Shown piece by piece: positions 37,622 to 46,230 of a DNA stretch of 64,000 bases (its first letter is position 1; every line of letters begins with the position of its first letter). The notes below the pieces were generated by a model that saw nothing but the letters and a program-made list of their open reading frames with translations, searched no databases and was not told the DNA's origin. The translations under genes and the position numbers were made by a program. Origin of the DNA: JAWLCA01 sp050485905 (GTDB taxonomy: Bacteria; Pseudomonadota; Alphaproteobacteria; Rhodobacterales; Rhodobacteraceae); contig JBJHCH010000002.1 in the NCBI GenBank assembly GCA_050485905.1, positions 9,803 through 73,802 on the forward strand, given 5' to 3'.

Positions 37622-38749
37622 TCAGGCCACAGTGCGCCACGCGCCGGTTGCGGCAGACGCCCTGATCGCCTCGATCAGGGTCTGGATGCGCAGCCCGGCG
37701 GCAAAGCCGAAGGGTTCCGCCGCGCCGCTGGCGATGGCGGTGACGAAACGGGCGATTTCGATGGTCTTCAGGTCGTTGAAGCCCAGCTGGTGGCCCGGCG
37801 CGACGCAGAAACTGCCGTAGGGCGGATGGTCGGGCGCGGCCTCGATCCGGCGAAAGCCACGGCGGCCGGCGGGATCGGCGGTGGAATAGAAATGCAGCTC
37901 GTTCAGCCGCTCTCCGGTAAAGACCAGCGCACCGCGGCTGCCGTGAACCTCGAAATCGTGCTGCATCTTGCGGCCCGTGGCGATCCAGTTCGCCTCGATA
38001 CTGCCGCTGGCGCCGCTGGCGAAGCGCAGCACGGCGCGGGCGACGTCGTCGGTTTCCACCGCCCGCGCGCCGCCCCCGGCCGGATCGGGGCGGGCGTGGA
38101 TGGCGGTGGCCAGATCGCCCAGCACCCGGTCTATCGGGCCGAGCAGGTATTCGGCGGTCGCCAGCGCATGGCTGCCCAGATCGGCCAGCACGCCGCCGCC
38201 CACGGGGTCGTTGCGAAAGCTGAACGGGGCCGCGGCATCGGCCATGTAATCCTCGGCATGAAGGCCGCGATAGGACCGAATTTCGCCCAACTCGCCCGCC
38301 GCGATCATCTCTCGCGCAAGGGCCATCATCGGGTTCAGGATGTAGTTGAAGCCGACCTGCGTCATCACGCCCGCGCGGGCCGCGGCCTCTGCCATCTCTC
38401 TCGCCTGCGACAGTTCCGGGGCCAGCGGCTTTTCGCAATAGACATGCTTGCCGGCGGCGATGGCGGCCATGGCGATTTCGTGGTGCAGGGCGTTGGGGGC
38501 GGTGATGTCGATCAGGTCGATTGCCGGGTCGGCCAGCAGGTCGCGCCAGTCGGCGGTGGCGGCGGCGAAACCCAGCGTGCGGGCGGCGTGGGCGGCGATG
38601 TCGGGCGTGGCGTCGGCGAGGGTGGCCAGTTCGATGCGCATCGGCAGGTCGAAGACGCGGGGGGCGGCGGCATAGCCGAAGGCATGGGCCTTGCCCATGA
38701 AGCCCGATCCGATCAGGCCGACGCGCAGGCGGGGCAGGTCAGGCGACAT
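37622..38749 (-). CDS. Gfo/Idh/MocA family oxidoreductase
   Basis: A 375-residue NAD(P)-dependent sugar or cyclitol oxidoreductase. The Rossmann motif GLIGSGFMGKAHAFG is at about 11-25, the family motif CEKPLAPE near 104 carries the catalytic lysine of EKP, and the substrate domain includes VGFNYILNPMMALAREM, DLGSHALATAEYL and the closing GLRIQTLIEAI. The DLGSH segment holds the typical aspartate/histidine of the active site. Its start overlaps the upstream hydroxyacid dehydrogenase gene by eleven bases, so it ends a minus-strand unit that begins with iolG. A specific substrate cannot be named; an inositol isomer or related sugar is likely from context. Confidence 0.9.
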   Translation of the reverse strand: MSPDLPRLRVGLIGSGFMGKAHAFGYAAAPRVFDLPMRIELATLADATPDIAAHAARTLGFAAATADWRDLLADPAIDLIDITAPNALHHEIAMAAIAAGKHVYCEKPLAPELSQAREMAEAAARAGVMTQVGFNYILNPMMALAREMIAAGELGEIRSYRGLHAEDYMADAAAPFSFRNDPVGGGVLADLGSHALATAEYLLGPIDRVLGDLATAIHARPDPAGGGARAVETDDVARAVLRFASGASGSIEANWIATGRKMQHDFEVHGSRGALVFTGERLNELHFYSTADPAGRRGFRRIEAAPDHPPYGSFCVAPGHQLGFNDLKTIEIARFVTAIASGAAEPFGFAAGLRIQTLIEAIRASAATGAWRTVA

Positions 38750-39701
38750 GCGGATGCGACCGGTTCACCAGAAGGTCGGGGTCGATGCGGCCGGCCAGGA
38801 AATCCAGCGCGTTGCGGACGGATGCGACCGCCATGCGCTCGGCGCTCTCGATGCTCAGCCCGGCGACATGGGGCGACAGGATGACCTGATCCATGGCCAG
38901 AAGCGGGTGATCCGGGGCAGGGGGTTCGTCGTCGAAGACATCGAGCCCCGCAGCCGCCAGTTGGCCCGACTGCAGCGCGGCGACCAGCGCCGGTTCCTCG
39001 ACAATGCCGCCGCGGGCGGTGTTCACCAGGATCGCGCCGGGTTTCAGCAGGGCCAGTTCCGCCGCACCGATCAGCGGGCGGTCGGCCCGGGGCATGTTGA
39101 CCGAGACGGCATCGGCCCAGGCCAGCCCCCCCGCGAGGTCGGTGGGGGTGGCCGGTCCCTCTGGCCAGCCGCGGGCGGCGAGGAACGGATCGACGGCGCG
39201 GACCCGCATCCCGAAGCCGGCGGCCATGCGCGCCATGTGGCGGCCGGTGCGGCCATAGCCCAGGATCAGCAGGTTCTTGCCCGCCAGTTCGCCCTGTTCC
39301 AGCCGGTTGCGCCAGTCCCAGTGCCCGCCGCGCACCGCCCGGTCTGCGCGCAGGGCGCGCTTGGCCGCGGCCAGCAGCATCATCATCGCATGTTCCGCGA
39401 CCGAGATGGAATTGACGTCGCCCACGATGGCCAGCGCGATGCCGCGGGCGTTCAGCGCGTCCAGATCCACCGCGTCGTAGCCGACCCCATGGCGCGACAC
39501 GATGCGCAACCGGCCGGCGCGCGCGATCGTGGCGGCCGATACCGGCTGGGTGCGGATCACCAGCGCGTCGGCCCGGTCGATCAGCGGGGCATAGGACGGC
39601 TCCGATATCTCTTCGACATAGTCGAAGGTCACGTCGCGGGTCTCGCGGAGGATCTGCAGGCCCGCGTCGTGAATCTGCCCGGCAACAAGGACATGCGGCA
39701 T
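38739..39701 (-). CDS. D-isomer-specific 2-hydroxyacid dehydrogenase
   Basis: A 320-residue NAD(P)-dependent dehydrogenase interconverting a 2-keto acid and a 2-hydroxy acid. The dinucleotide motif is ILGYGRTGRHMARMA; the active-site residues are the arginine in LVNTARGGIVEE, the glutamate in DVFDDEPPAPDHPLL and the histidine in VILSPHVAGLS. The N-terminal catalytic domain includes VSRHGVGYDAVDLDALN. The ATG at 39701 is used because the longer open frame upstream lies in the aldolase gene; the two genes share one base. With the neighbouring aldolase it could reduce a pyruvate, tartronate-semialdehyde-like or hydroxypyruvate product. Confidence 0.9.
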   Translation of the reverse strand: MPHVLVAGQIHDAGLQILRETRDVTFDYVEEISEPSYAPLIDRADALVIRTQPVSAATIARAGRLRIVSRHGVGYDAVDLDALNARGIALAIVGDVNSISVAEHAMMMLLAAAKRALRADRAVRGGHWDWRNRLEQGELAGKNLLILGYGRTGRHMARMAAGFGMRVRAVDPFLAARGWPEGPATPTDLAGGLAWADAVSVNMPRADRPLIGAAELALLKPGAILVNTARGGIVEEPALVAALQSGQLAAAGLDVFDDEPPAPDHPLLAMDQVILSPHVAGLSIESAERMAVASVRNALDFLAGRIDPDLLVNRSHPHVA

Positions 39702-40510
39702 CAGTAGGCCCCCGTCTCGCCGGCCTTGGCCTCGCCCTGCGTCAGGTCGCGGAACCGCGCCACGCTGGCCCCGGCGCCTGCCGCCAGAAGGCGAGTGTCG
39801 CCCGAGACGGTGACCATGTCGAAGCCCCAGCCGATCACCTTGGCCGCGTATTCCGGCGTGCCGCAATGGAGCGCCGCGCGCAGCCCGTTCGCCCGTGCCG
39901 CCGCGAGGATGCGCTTGATGGCTGCGACGATCTCCTCTTCCTCGCGGTCGAAGCCGGGGGGCAGCCGACCGTCGGTCAACGAGATCGTCAGGTCGGCCGG
40001 GCCGATATAGAGCCCGTCCAGACCCGGTGTCGCGGCGATGGCGTCAAGGTTCTCCATCGCCGTCCGCGTCTCGATCATGGCGAAGGCGAGGATGTTCTGG
40101 TTCGCCTCTGCCGCGTAGTTCGGCCCGGCGGCAAAGCTGACGCGGGTGGGGCCGAAACTGCGCTGGCCCAGCGGCGGATAGCGCAGGTAGCTGACGAAGC
40201 GCGCCGCATCCTCGGCCGAGTTCACCATCGGGCAGATCACCCCGTAGGCCCCGGCGTCCAGCACCTTCATGATGATCCCCGGCTCCAGCCACGGCACGCG
40301 GGCCAACGGCACCACGCCCGAGGCGCGCATCGCCTGGAACATCGGCAGCAGCATGCCGTAGTCCAGCGCGCCGTGCTGGGCATCCACGGTCAGGCTGTCG
40401 TAGCCTTGGGCCGCCATGATCTCGGCGGTGAAGGGATTGCCGATGGACAGCCAGCCGTTGAGCGTCGGCTGGCCCTCGGCCCAGATCTGCTTCAGGCGGT
40501 TGGCGATCAT
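39701..40510 (-). CDS. HpcH/HpaI aldolase family protein
   Basis: A 269-residue class II, metal-dependent aldolase of the HpcH/HpaI/citrate-lyase-beta fold, which cleaves 2-keto-3-deoxy or 4-hydroxy-2-oxo acids to pyruvate plus an aldehyde. Landmarks are the substrate-binding arginine in PLARVPW, VLDAGAYGVICPMVNSAEDA, SFGPTRVSFAAG, MIETRTAMENLDAIAATPGL with the metal-binding glutamate, and GLYIGPADLTISLTDG with the metal-binding aspartate. It overlaps the iolG stop by four bases. Together with the dehydrogenase that follows, it suggests cleavage of a keto-deoxy sugar acid and reduction of a product. The exact substrate is unknown. Confidence 0.9.
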   Translation of the reverse strand: MIANRLKQIWAEGQPTLNGWLSIGNPFTAEIMAAQGYDSLTVDAQHGALDYGMLLPMFQAMRASGVVPLARVPWLEPGIIMKVLDAGAYGVICPMVNSAEDAARFVSYLRYPPLGQRSFGPTRVSFAAGPNYAAEANQNILAFAMIETRTAMENLDAIAATPGLDGLYIGPADLTISLTDGRLPPGFDREEEEIVAAIKRILAAARANGLRAALHCGTPEYAAKVIGWGFDMVTVSGDTRLLAAGAGASVARFRDLTQGEAKAGETGAY

Positions 40511-41523
40511 GTGGCCCCCGGAACCTCGTCCACGCGCACCATGCGGCCCTCGCGCAGGGACAGATACGCGGCTTCGGCCAGGATCAGCGCGCGGCGGCCG
40601 TCCTCAAAGGTCACCTCGGTTTCGGTGCCGTTCTCTACCGCGTCCACGAAGGCGCTGATCTCGGCCATGAACGCCTCGGCATAGCGTTCGATGAAGAAGA
40701 ACTGCAGCGGTTCCTGCGCCGCCGTGACCGTGTCGGAATAGCGCCTGAGCCCGTGCGGGCGACGGTTTTCGGACAGCAGCATGCCCCGCTCGCCCATAAG
40801 TTCCACGCGCTGGTCATAGCCATAGACGGCGGTGCGGGAGTTGTTGATGGTGCACTGCTTGCCGCTTTCGGTGCGCAGGATGATCATGGCGGTGTCGTGG
40901 TCGTCGAGTTCCGCCATCAGCGCAGGATCGATCAGCCGGTCGCCGATGGCAAAGACCTCTACCGGTTCTTCGCCCAGCATGTAGCGCGCCAGATCGAAGT
41001 CATGGATCGTCATGTCGCGGAACAGGCCACCGGCGGATTCGTAGTATTCGCGCGGCGGCATGCCGGGATCGCGCGAGGTGATGACGACCTGATGCAGGGT
41101 GCCGATCTCGCCCGCCACCAGTGCCTCGCGCGCGGCGCGGTGGCCAGGGTCGAAGCGGCGGTTGAACCCCATCTGGATCGGCACGCCGGTGTCGCGGATC
41201 CGCTCGGCGCAAAGGTTCACCCGGTCGAGGTTCAGGTCGATGGGCTTTTCGCAGAGCACGGGCTTTCCGGCGGCGACCGCGGCCTCGATCATGTCGGCAT
41301 GGGTGGCGGTGGCGCTGGCCACCAGCACGGCATCGACCTCGGACGCGGCGAAGACCTCGGCCGAGGAGGCGGCAGCCTGAAGCCCGTGCTTCTCGGCCAC
41401 CTCCTGCGCGGATGGCGCGTGGATGTCGTAGACCATCGCCAGTTCGGCGCGGGGATGCGCGGCGATGTTGTCCGCATGCATCCGGCCGATCCGGCCGCAG
41501 CCAAGCACGGCGATTCTGATCAT
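40507..41523 (-). CDS. iolG: Inositol 2-dehydrogenase
   Basis: A 338-residue Gfo/Idh/MocA enzyme that oxidises myo-inositol to 2-keto-myo-inositol with NAD, the first step of inositol catabolism. The Rossmann motif is LGCGRIGRMHADNI, EKPIDLN contains the catalytic lysine, and MGFNRRFDPGHRAAREALVA and GLFRDMTIHDFDLARYMLG (with the catalytic Asp/His pair) match bacterial IolG closely. The ATG at 41523 is chosen because GAGGAG lies just upstream and the protein then starts MIRIAVLGCG. It diverges from iolD across a gap that contains a perfect 14-bp palindrome. It heads the minus-strand unit that continues through the aldolase. Confidence 0.93.
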   Translation of the reverse strand: MIRIAVLGCGRIGRMHADNIAAHPRAELAMVYDIHAPSAQEVAEKHGLQAAASSAEVFAASEVDAVLVASATATHADMIEAAVAAGKPVLCEKPIDLNLDRVNLCAERIRDTGVPIQMGFNRRFDPGHRAAREALVAGEIGTLHQVVITSRDPGMPPREYYESAGGLFRDMTIHDFDLARYMLGEEPVEVFAIGDRLIDPALMAELDDHDTAMIILRTESGKQCTINNSRTAVYGYDQRVELMGERGMLLSENRRPHGLRRYSDTVTAAQEPLQFFFIERYAEAFMAEISAFVDAVENGTETEVTFEDGRRALILAEAAYLSLREGRMVRVDEVPGAT

Positions 41524-41542
41524 CTGCTCCTCCTCTTTATTC

Positions 41543-41556
41543 GCAATGATCATTGC
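41543..41556. promoter_or_regulatory. Putative inositol-regulon operator, site 1
   Basis: GCAATGATCATTGC is a perfect 14-bp palindrome in the short iolG-iolD divergent gap. Close variants occur at 46108 and 50361, each in another divergent promoter gap of the same region. The RpiR-type regulator encoded at 45.2-46.1 kb is the most likely binder. Confidence 0.68.
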
Positions 41557-41625
41557 TGATCGGTTGAATTGTCAATGGCCGTTTTGTAGTGTCTGCGCAG
41601 CTGGGGCGAGAAGGGGGGATTCGCT

Positions 41626-43476
41626 ATGCGCGGACAGACTGTCCGTCTGACGATGGCGCAGGCGTTGGTTCGGTATCTCTGCAATCAGGAGACAGAGATC
41701 GACGGGGTGCGTGTTCCGCTTTTCGCCGGAGTATTCGGGATTTTCGGCCATGGCAATGTTACCTGCCTGTCCGAGGCGCTGGAGGGCGTGCAGGACCGTC
41801 TGCCGACCTGGCGCGGGCAGAACGAGCAGTCGATGGCGCTGGCCGCTATCGCATTCGCCAAGGCGCGGAAGCGGCGGCAGATCATGGTTGCGGCCAGTTC
41901 CATCGGCCCCGGTGCCACGAACATGGTGACGGCCGCCGGGGTGGCCCATTCCAACCGGCTGCCGGTGCTGCTGCTGTCGGGCGACACGTTTGCCAACCGG
42001 CGCCCCGACCCGGTGCTGCAGCAGGTGGAGCATTTCGGCGACCCCACGATCACGGTGAATGACTGCTTCAAGCCGGTCAGCCGCTACTGGGACCGGATCA
42101 CCGTGCCGGAACAGATCATCTCGTCCCTGCCGCAGGCGGTGGCGACGATGCTTGACCCCGCCGATTGTGGCCCGGCCTTCATCGGGCTTTGCCAGGACAC
42201 GCAGGAACTGGCCTTCGACTATCCGGTGGCGTTTTTCGAGCCGACGCTGTGGACCATTCCACGCCCGCGGCCCGACCGGGGGCGTGTGGCGGCGGCGGCC
42301 GAGTTGCTGCGCAGCGCCAAGGCGCCGCTGATCATCGCGGGCGGCGGGGTGCGCTATTCCGGCGCCGAGGCGGCGGTTGCGCGGCTGGCGACGGAGCGCG
42401 GCATCCCGGTGGTGGAGACGATCGCCGGAAAGGGCGGGCTGACCCATCATCACCCGGTTCATGCCGGACCCATCGGCGTGATCGGATCGACCAGTGCCAA
42501 CGCGCTGGCGGCCGAGGCCGATTTGGTGCTGGCCATCGGCACCCGACTGCAGGATTTCACGACCGGTTCCTGGACCGCCTTTGCGGCCGATGCGCGGTTC
42601 ATATCCATCAACACCGCGCGCTGGGACGCGACCAAGCACCGCGCGGTGGCGGTGGTCGGCGATGCGCAGGAAACGGTGGTGGAACTCGATGCGGCGCTGG
42701 GCGACTGGCGCGCGGACCCTGGGCACATGACACGGGCGCAGACGCTCTTTGCCGACTGGAACCGGCTGGTGGACGACCATCAGACCCCGACAAACGCGCC
42801 CGTCCCGACCTATGCGCAGGTGGTGGCGCGCGTGAACGCCGCGGCACAGCCGAACGACACGCTGATCGCGGCGGCCGGCGGACTGCCGGGCGAGGTAGTC
42901 AAGGGCTGGCGTGTGAAGGATCCGCATACCTTCGACTGCGAGTTCGGATTCAGCTGCATGGGATACGAGATCCCCGCAGGCTGGGGTCATGCCATGGCCA
43001 AGGGGGGCGAGGGAACCCCCATCGTCATGGTGGGCGACGGCACCTACATGATGATGAACTCCGACATCTGGTCGACGGTTCTGACTGGCCACAAGATGAT
43101 CGTGGTGGTCTGCGACAACGGCGGCTACGCCGTCATCAACCGCCTGCAGAACTTCAAGGGCGTGCCGGGGTTCAATAACCTGATCGCCGATTGCCGCGTG
43201 ACCAACCCGGTGCCGGTGGATTTTGCGGGCCACGCCCGTGCGATGGGTGCCGAGGCGCGGCATTGCGAAAGCCTCGCCGATCTGGACGCGGCGATGGCCT
43301 GGGCACAGGGGACTGATCGGACCACGGTCATCAGCATCAATACCGATGCCTTCCACTGGGTGCCCGGCGATGCAGACTGGGACGTGGGCGTGCCGGAAGT
43401 ATCGGACCGCGACAGCGTGCGAGAGGCGCGGGCGAAGCATGACGCGATCCGCGCGAAACAGCGTGTCGGAGTGTGA
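41626..43476 (+). CDS. iolD: 3D-(3,5/4)-trihydroxycyclohexane-1,2-dione acylhydrolase
   Basis: A 616-residue thiamine-diphosphate enzyme that opens the six-membered ring of the diketone formed from inosose, giving 5-deoxy-glucuronate. It has the three-domain ThDP layout: an N-terminal Pyr domain (GHGNVTCLSEAL, WRGQNEQSMALAA with the conserved glutamate), a central domain, and a C-terminal PP domain with the metal/ThDP motif MVGDGTYMMMNSD. The segment GVFGIFGHGNV near the N-terminus is specific to IolD. It leads a plus-strand unit with iolE four bases downstream of its stop and an SDR gene after that. Confidence 0.95.
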   Translation: MRGQTVRLTMAQALVRYLCNQETEIDGVRVPLFAGVFGIFGHGNVTCLSEALEGVQDRLPTWRGQNEQSMALAAIAFAKARKRRQIMVAASSIGPGATNMVTAAGVAHSNRLPVLLLSGDTFANRRPDPVLQQVEHFGDPTITVNDCFKPVSRYWDRITVPEQIISSLPQAVATMLDPADCGPAFIGLCQDTQELAFDYPVAFFEPTLWTIPRPRPDRGRVAAAAELLRSAKAPLIIAGGGVRYSGAEAAVARLATERGIPVVETIAGKGGLTHHHPVHAGPIGVIGSTSANALAAEADLVLAIGTRLQDFTTGSWTAFAADARFISINTARWDATKHRAVAVVGDAQETVVELDAALGDWRADPGHMTRAQTLFADWNRLVDDHQTPTNAPVPTYAQVVARVNAAAQPNDTLIAAAGGLPGEVVKGWRVKDPHTFDCEFGFSCMGYEIPAGWGHAMAKGGEGTPIVMVGDGTYMMMNSDIWSTVLTGHKMIVVVCDNGGYAVINRLQNFKGVPGFNNLIADCRVTNPVPVDFAGHARAMGAEARHCESLADLDAAMAWAQGTDRTTVISINTDAFHWVPGDADWDVGVPEVSDRDSVREARAKHDAIRAKQRVGV

Positions 43477-43480
43477 CGAG

Positions 43481-44380
43481 ATGAATGCCAAACTCGGCAT
43501 TGCGCCGATTGCCTGGTGGAACGACGATCTGGCGGAACTCAGCGACGACGTTTCGCTGCAGGAGTGCCTGTCGCAGGCCCGCGAGGCGGGATTCACGGGG
43601 ATGGAGACGGGCCGCCGCTTTCCGATGGACCCGGCTGTATTGCGACCGATCCTTGATGCGCACGGCATCAGCGTATGCGGCGGCTGGTTCTCGGGCCGGT
43701 TGTTCGAGGACGAGGTGGAGGCCGAGAAGGACAGAATCGCAGAGCAGATGGCGCTCTTCAAGGCCGTGGGCGCGCCCTGCATCGTCTATGGCGAGACCGC
43801 AGGCACGATCCAGGGCGACCGCAGCGCGCCGCTGGCGACGAAGCGAAAGCCGTCCGAGGACGAGATCCGCGTCTATGGCCGGAAAATGACCGCCTTTGCC
43901 GAATGGTGCGCCGAACAGGGCATGCCGATCGCCTATCATCACCACATGGCCGCGCCGATCGAGACCGAGGCGGAACTCGACTTGCTTATGACACATTCGG
44001 GCGCGGCGCTGCCGCTGCTCTACGATGCGGGCCACATGGCTTTTGCCGGCGGTGACGTGTTGCGAGTGATCGACAGGCATCACTCGCGGATCAGCCATGT
44101 CCATACAAAGGACGTGCGGCAGGGCGTGATCGACGCGCTGGATCGCAGCCGCGACAGCTTCCTTGATGCGGTGGTCAAGGGCGCCTTCACCGTGCCGGGC
44201 GATGGCAGTCTGGATTTCATGGCCATCGTGAAACGGCTCGCCCACTATGGATACGAGGGCTGGTTCGTGGTCGAGGCGGAGCAGGATCCACGCGTCAACC
44301 CGCCGCTGGAAATGGCGAAAATCGGGCATCGGGAACTTATGCGCGTCATGGCGGCGGCAGGATACGAGGTGGTGGCATGA
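43481..44380 (+). CDS. iolE: Myo-inosose-2 dehydratase
   Basis: A 299-residue TIM-barrel enzyme that dehydrates 2-keto-myo-inositol to the diketone used by IolD. It begins NAKLGIAPIAWWNDDL and contains the family segments GFTGMETGRRFPMD, SVCGGWFSGRLFEDE, YHHHMAAPIETEAEL with its metal-ligand histidines, LYDAGHMAFAGG, SHVHTKDVR and EGWFVVEAEQDP, matching IolE. The ATG at 43481 directly follows the iolD stop; a GTG ten bases earlier is possible. Its stop overlaps the next gene by four bases. Confidence 0.94.
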   Translation: MNAKLGIAPIAWWNDDLAELSDDVSLQECLSQAREAGFTGMETGRRFPMDPAVLRPILDAHGISVCGGWFSGRLFEDEVEAEKDRIAEQMALFKAVGAPCIVYGETAGTIQGDRSAPLATKRKPSEDEIRVYGRKMTAFAEWCAEQGMPIAYHHHMAAPIETEAELDLLMTHSGAALPLLYDAGHMAFAGGDVLRVIDRHHSRISHVHTKDVRQGVIDALDRSRDSFLDAVVKGAFTVPGDGSLDFMAIVKRLAHYGYEGWFVVEAEQDPRVNPPLEMAKIGHRELMRVMAAAGYEVVA

Positions 44381-45195
44381 ACAGGCTGGACGGAAAGATT
44401 GCGGTCATTACCGGCGGCACGCAGGGGCTGGGCGCGGCGGTTGCGCGGCAGTTCGCGGCCGCTGGCGCGGGCGGTCTGGTGATCTGCGGGCGCAATGCGG
44501 ACAAGGGGCGCGCGGTAGCGCAGTCGATCACCGCGGAAACCGGGGTGCCGGTCGAGTTCGTGGCAGCCGATCTGGTCAGCGTCGCCGATTGCCGCGCAGT
44601 GGTCGCGGCGGCGGATGCGCGCTTTGGCCGGGTCGATGTTCTGGTGAACGCGGCCGGGCTGACCGACCGGGGCAACCTGCTGGACACGTCCGAGGACCTG
44701 TTCGACCGGATGTTTGCAGTCAACGTCCGCGCGCCGTTCTTCCTGATGCAGGAGGCCGTGAAGCTGATGGTCCGCGACGGGATCGAAGGCTCCATCGTCA
44801 ACATCGGGTCGATGTCGTCGCGCGCCGGGCAGCCCTTCCTTTCACCCTATTCCGCCTCCAAGGGTGCGCTGGCCACGCTGACGCGGAACTCTGGCTATGC
44901 GCTGATGCGCAACCGCGTTCGCGTCAACCAGTTGGACATCGGCTGGATGGCCTCGGACGGAGAGGATCGCATACAGCGCGAATACCACGGCGCCGAAGAG
45001 GGCTGGCTGGAAGCCGCCGCCGCCGAGCAACCCTTTGGCCGGTTGCTTGCCCCCGAGGAGGTGGCGCGGGCCGTCACCTTCCTCGCCTCGTCCGACAGCG
45101 GCATGATGACGGGGTCTGTCATCAACTTCGACCAGTCGGTGTGGGGTGCCTATTCCTTTGGGCCGCCGACGCCGGAATCGAAGCTCAACGCCTGA
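44377..45195 (+). CDS. Short-chain dehydrogenase/reductase in the inositol operon
   Basis: A 272-residue classical SDR. The cofactor motif TGGTQGLG is at about 12-19, NAAG follows in VLVNAAGLTDRG, the catalytic serine is in VNIGSMSSRAGQ, and the active pair is in YSASKGAL. The C-terminal FDQSVWGAYSFGPPTPESKL tail differs from generic SDRs and probably shapes the substrate pocket. It is translationally coupled to iolE. SDRs in inositol clusters can oxidise inositol isomers or their derivatives; which one is used here is not visible. It converges on the RpiR regulator gene with three bases between the stops. Confidence 0.85.
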   Translation: MNRLDGKIAVITGGTQGLGAAVARQFAAAGAGGLVICGRNADKGRAVAQSITAETGVPVEFVAADLVSVADCRAVVAAADARFGRVDVLVNAAGLTDRGNLLDTSEDLFDRMFAVNVRAPFFLMQEAVKLMVRDGIEGSIVNIGSMSSRAGQPFLSPYSASKGALATLTRNSGYALMRNRVRVNQLDIGWMASDGEDRIQREYHGAEEGWLEAAAAEQPFGRLLAPEEVARAVTFLASSDSGMMTGSVINFDQSVWGAYSFGPPTPESKLNA

Positions 45196-45198
45196 CGG

Positions 45199-46065
45199 TC
45201 AGGTCTGGGTAACGGTCGGAATGCGTGGGGTTTCCGCTGACTTCTGCGTGCGTGCGGCCAGCGCGACGGCCAGTGCCTGAGCAAGGCACATCGGCGCTGC
45301 AAGGCTGCGAGAGAACGTATATTCATGCTCTGGCACGGCGAACAGAACCTGGGCATTTTTCGCCAGTGGCGACAGCGTTGTATCCGACAGCGCGATCACC
45401 GGGACGCCACGGGCGGCGGTTTCCTCCACGATTGTCACGACCTCCTTTGCATAGAAGCGGAAAGAGACCGCGAGCAGCACGTCGGCCGGACGCGCCCCGC
45501 GCGCGACATAGGTCGCCAGCCCGCCACTGGGGTCGAGCAGCACGGTGCGCTTTCCCAGCATCGTCAGGATATAGCGCAGCAGGTCCACGACCGGCGCGGA
45601 TCGCATCTGCCCCAGCAGGTAGACGGTATCGGCTGACTGCATCAGGTCGACCGCGCGCGCCAGATCGGCGGGCGCTATGTCGTCGAGCAGCGAGCGCAGC
45701 GAGGTGATGTCGCGCAGGACCAGTTCATGCAGGAAGCTGAATTCAGGCTGGTCGGAACGGTTGTCGAGCTCGGCCTCCAGCGCCTTGATCCGCGCCTCGA
45801 ATCCCGGCGCGGCGCTGGACAGGCGCTTCTGAAATACGCCCTGAAGTTCCTTGAAGCCCTGATAGTCAAGCGCCTGGGCGAAGCGAACGAAGCTGGACGG
45901 GTGGATGCCGCACCGTTCGCCGATGGCATTGACGGACAGAACCGCCACGTCGTTCGGGTTCTGGGTCAGGTAGAGGGCAATCTTCTGGTAGGTCTTGCTC
46001 AGCCCTTCGTAACGGTCATGGATCAGCCGGATCAGAGCCTCATAGTCAGTCGGGGGCATGGGCAT
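45199..46065 (-). CDS. MurR/RpiR family transcriptional regulator, probable inositol regulator
   Basis: A 288-residue regulator with an N-terminal HTH_6 DNA-binding domain (about 8-80; recognition region NAIGERCGIHPSSFVRFAQAL) and a C-terminal SIS sugar-isomerase-like domain (about 125-260; VYLLGQMRSAPVVDLLRYIL and DVLLAVSFRFYAKEVV) that senses a phosphorylated or keto sugar. Its place inside an iol cluster and three matching palindromes nearby argue that it is the IolR-type repressor of inositol catabolism. In rhizobia, IolR proteins are of this family. One palindrome lies just upstream of its own gene, suggesting autoregulation. Confidence 0.85.
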   Translation of the reverse strand: MPMPPTDYEALIRLIHDRYEGLSKTYQKIALYLTQNPNDVAVLSVNAIGERCGIHPSSFVRFAQALDYQGFKELQGVFQKRLSSAAPGFEARIKALEAELDNRSDQPEFSFLHELVLRDITSLRSLLDDIAPADLARAVDLMQSADTVYLLGQMRSAPVVDLLRYILTMLGKRTVLLDPSGGLATYVARGARPADVLLAVSFRFYAKEVVTIVEETAARGVPVIALSDTTLSPLAKNAQVLFAVPEHEYTFSRSLAAPMCLAQALAVALAARTQKSAETPRIPTVTQT

Positions 46066-46107
46066 ATCCGGCTCCGGGGCGACAAGTCGTGCAGTTGGCC
46101 GTGTTTG

Positions 46108-46121
46108 GCAATTTTCATTGT
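46108..46121. promoter_or_regulatory. Putative inositol-regulon operator, site 2
   Basis: GCAATTTTCATTGT keeps the GCAAT and ATTG arms of site 1 in the gap between the RpiR gene and kbl. It matches site 1 at 11 of 14 positions and could control both divergent genes. Confidence 0.58.
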
Positions 46122-46230
46122 TAGCACGGAGTTTGCGGATTGCCTACGATTTAGCGTTGGGACCGGGCCGCGGGGACGGTCTTGCGCCCGACTGACCTTG
46201 CCGACATGATCGCACCAAGGGGGAATTGTC

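Noticed and set aside
41572..43782. Long minus-strand open frame (736 codons) antisense to iolD
   Set aside because: Composition is that of an antisense shadow (rich in His, Arg, Gly) and iolD is certain.
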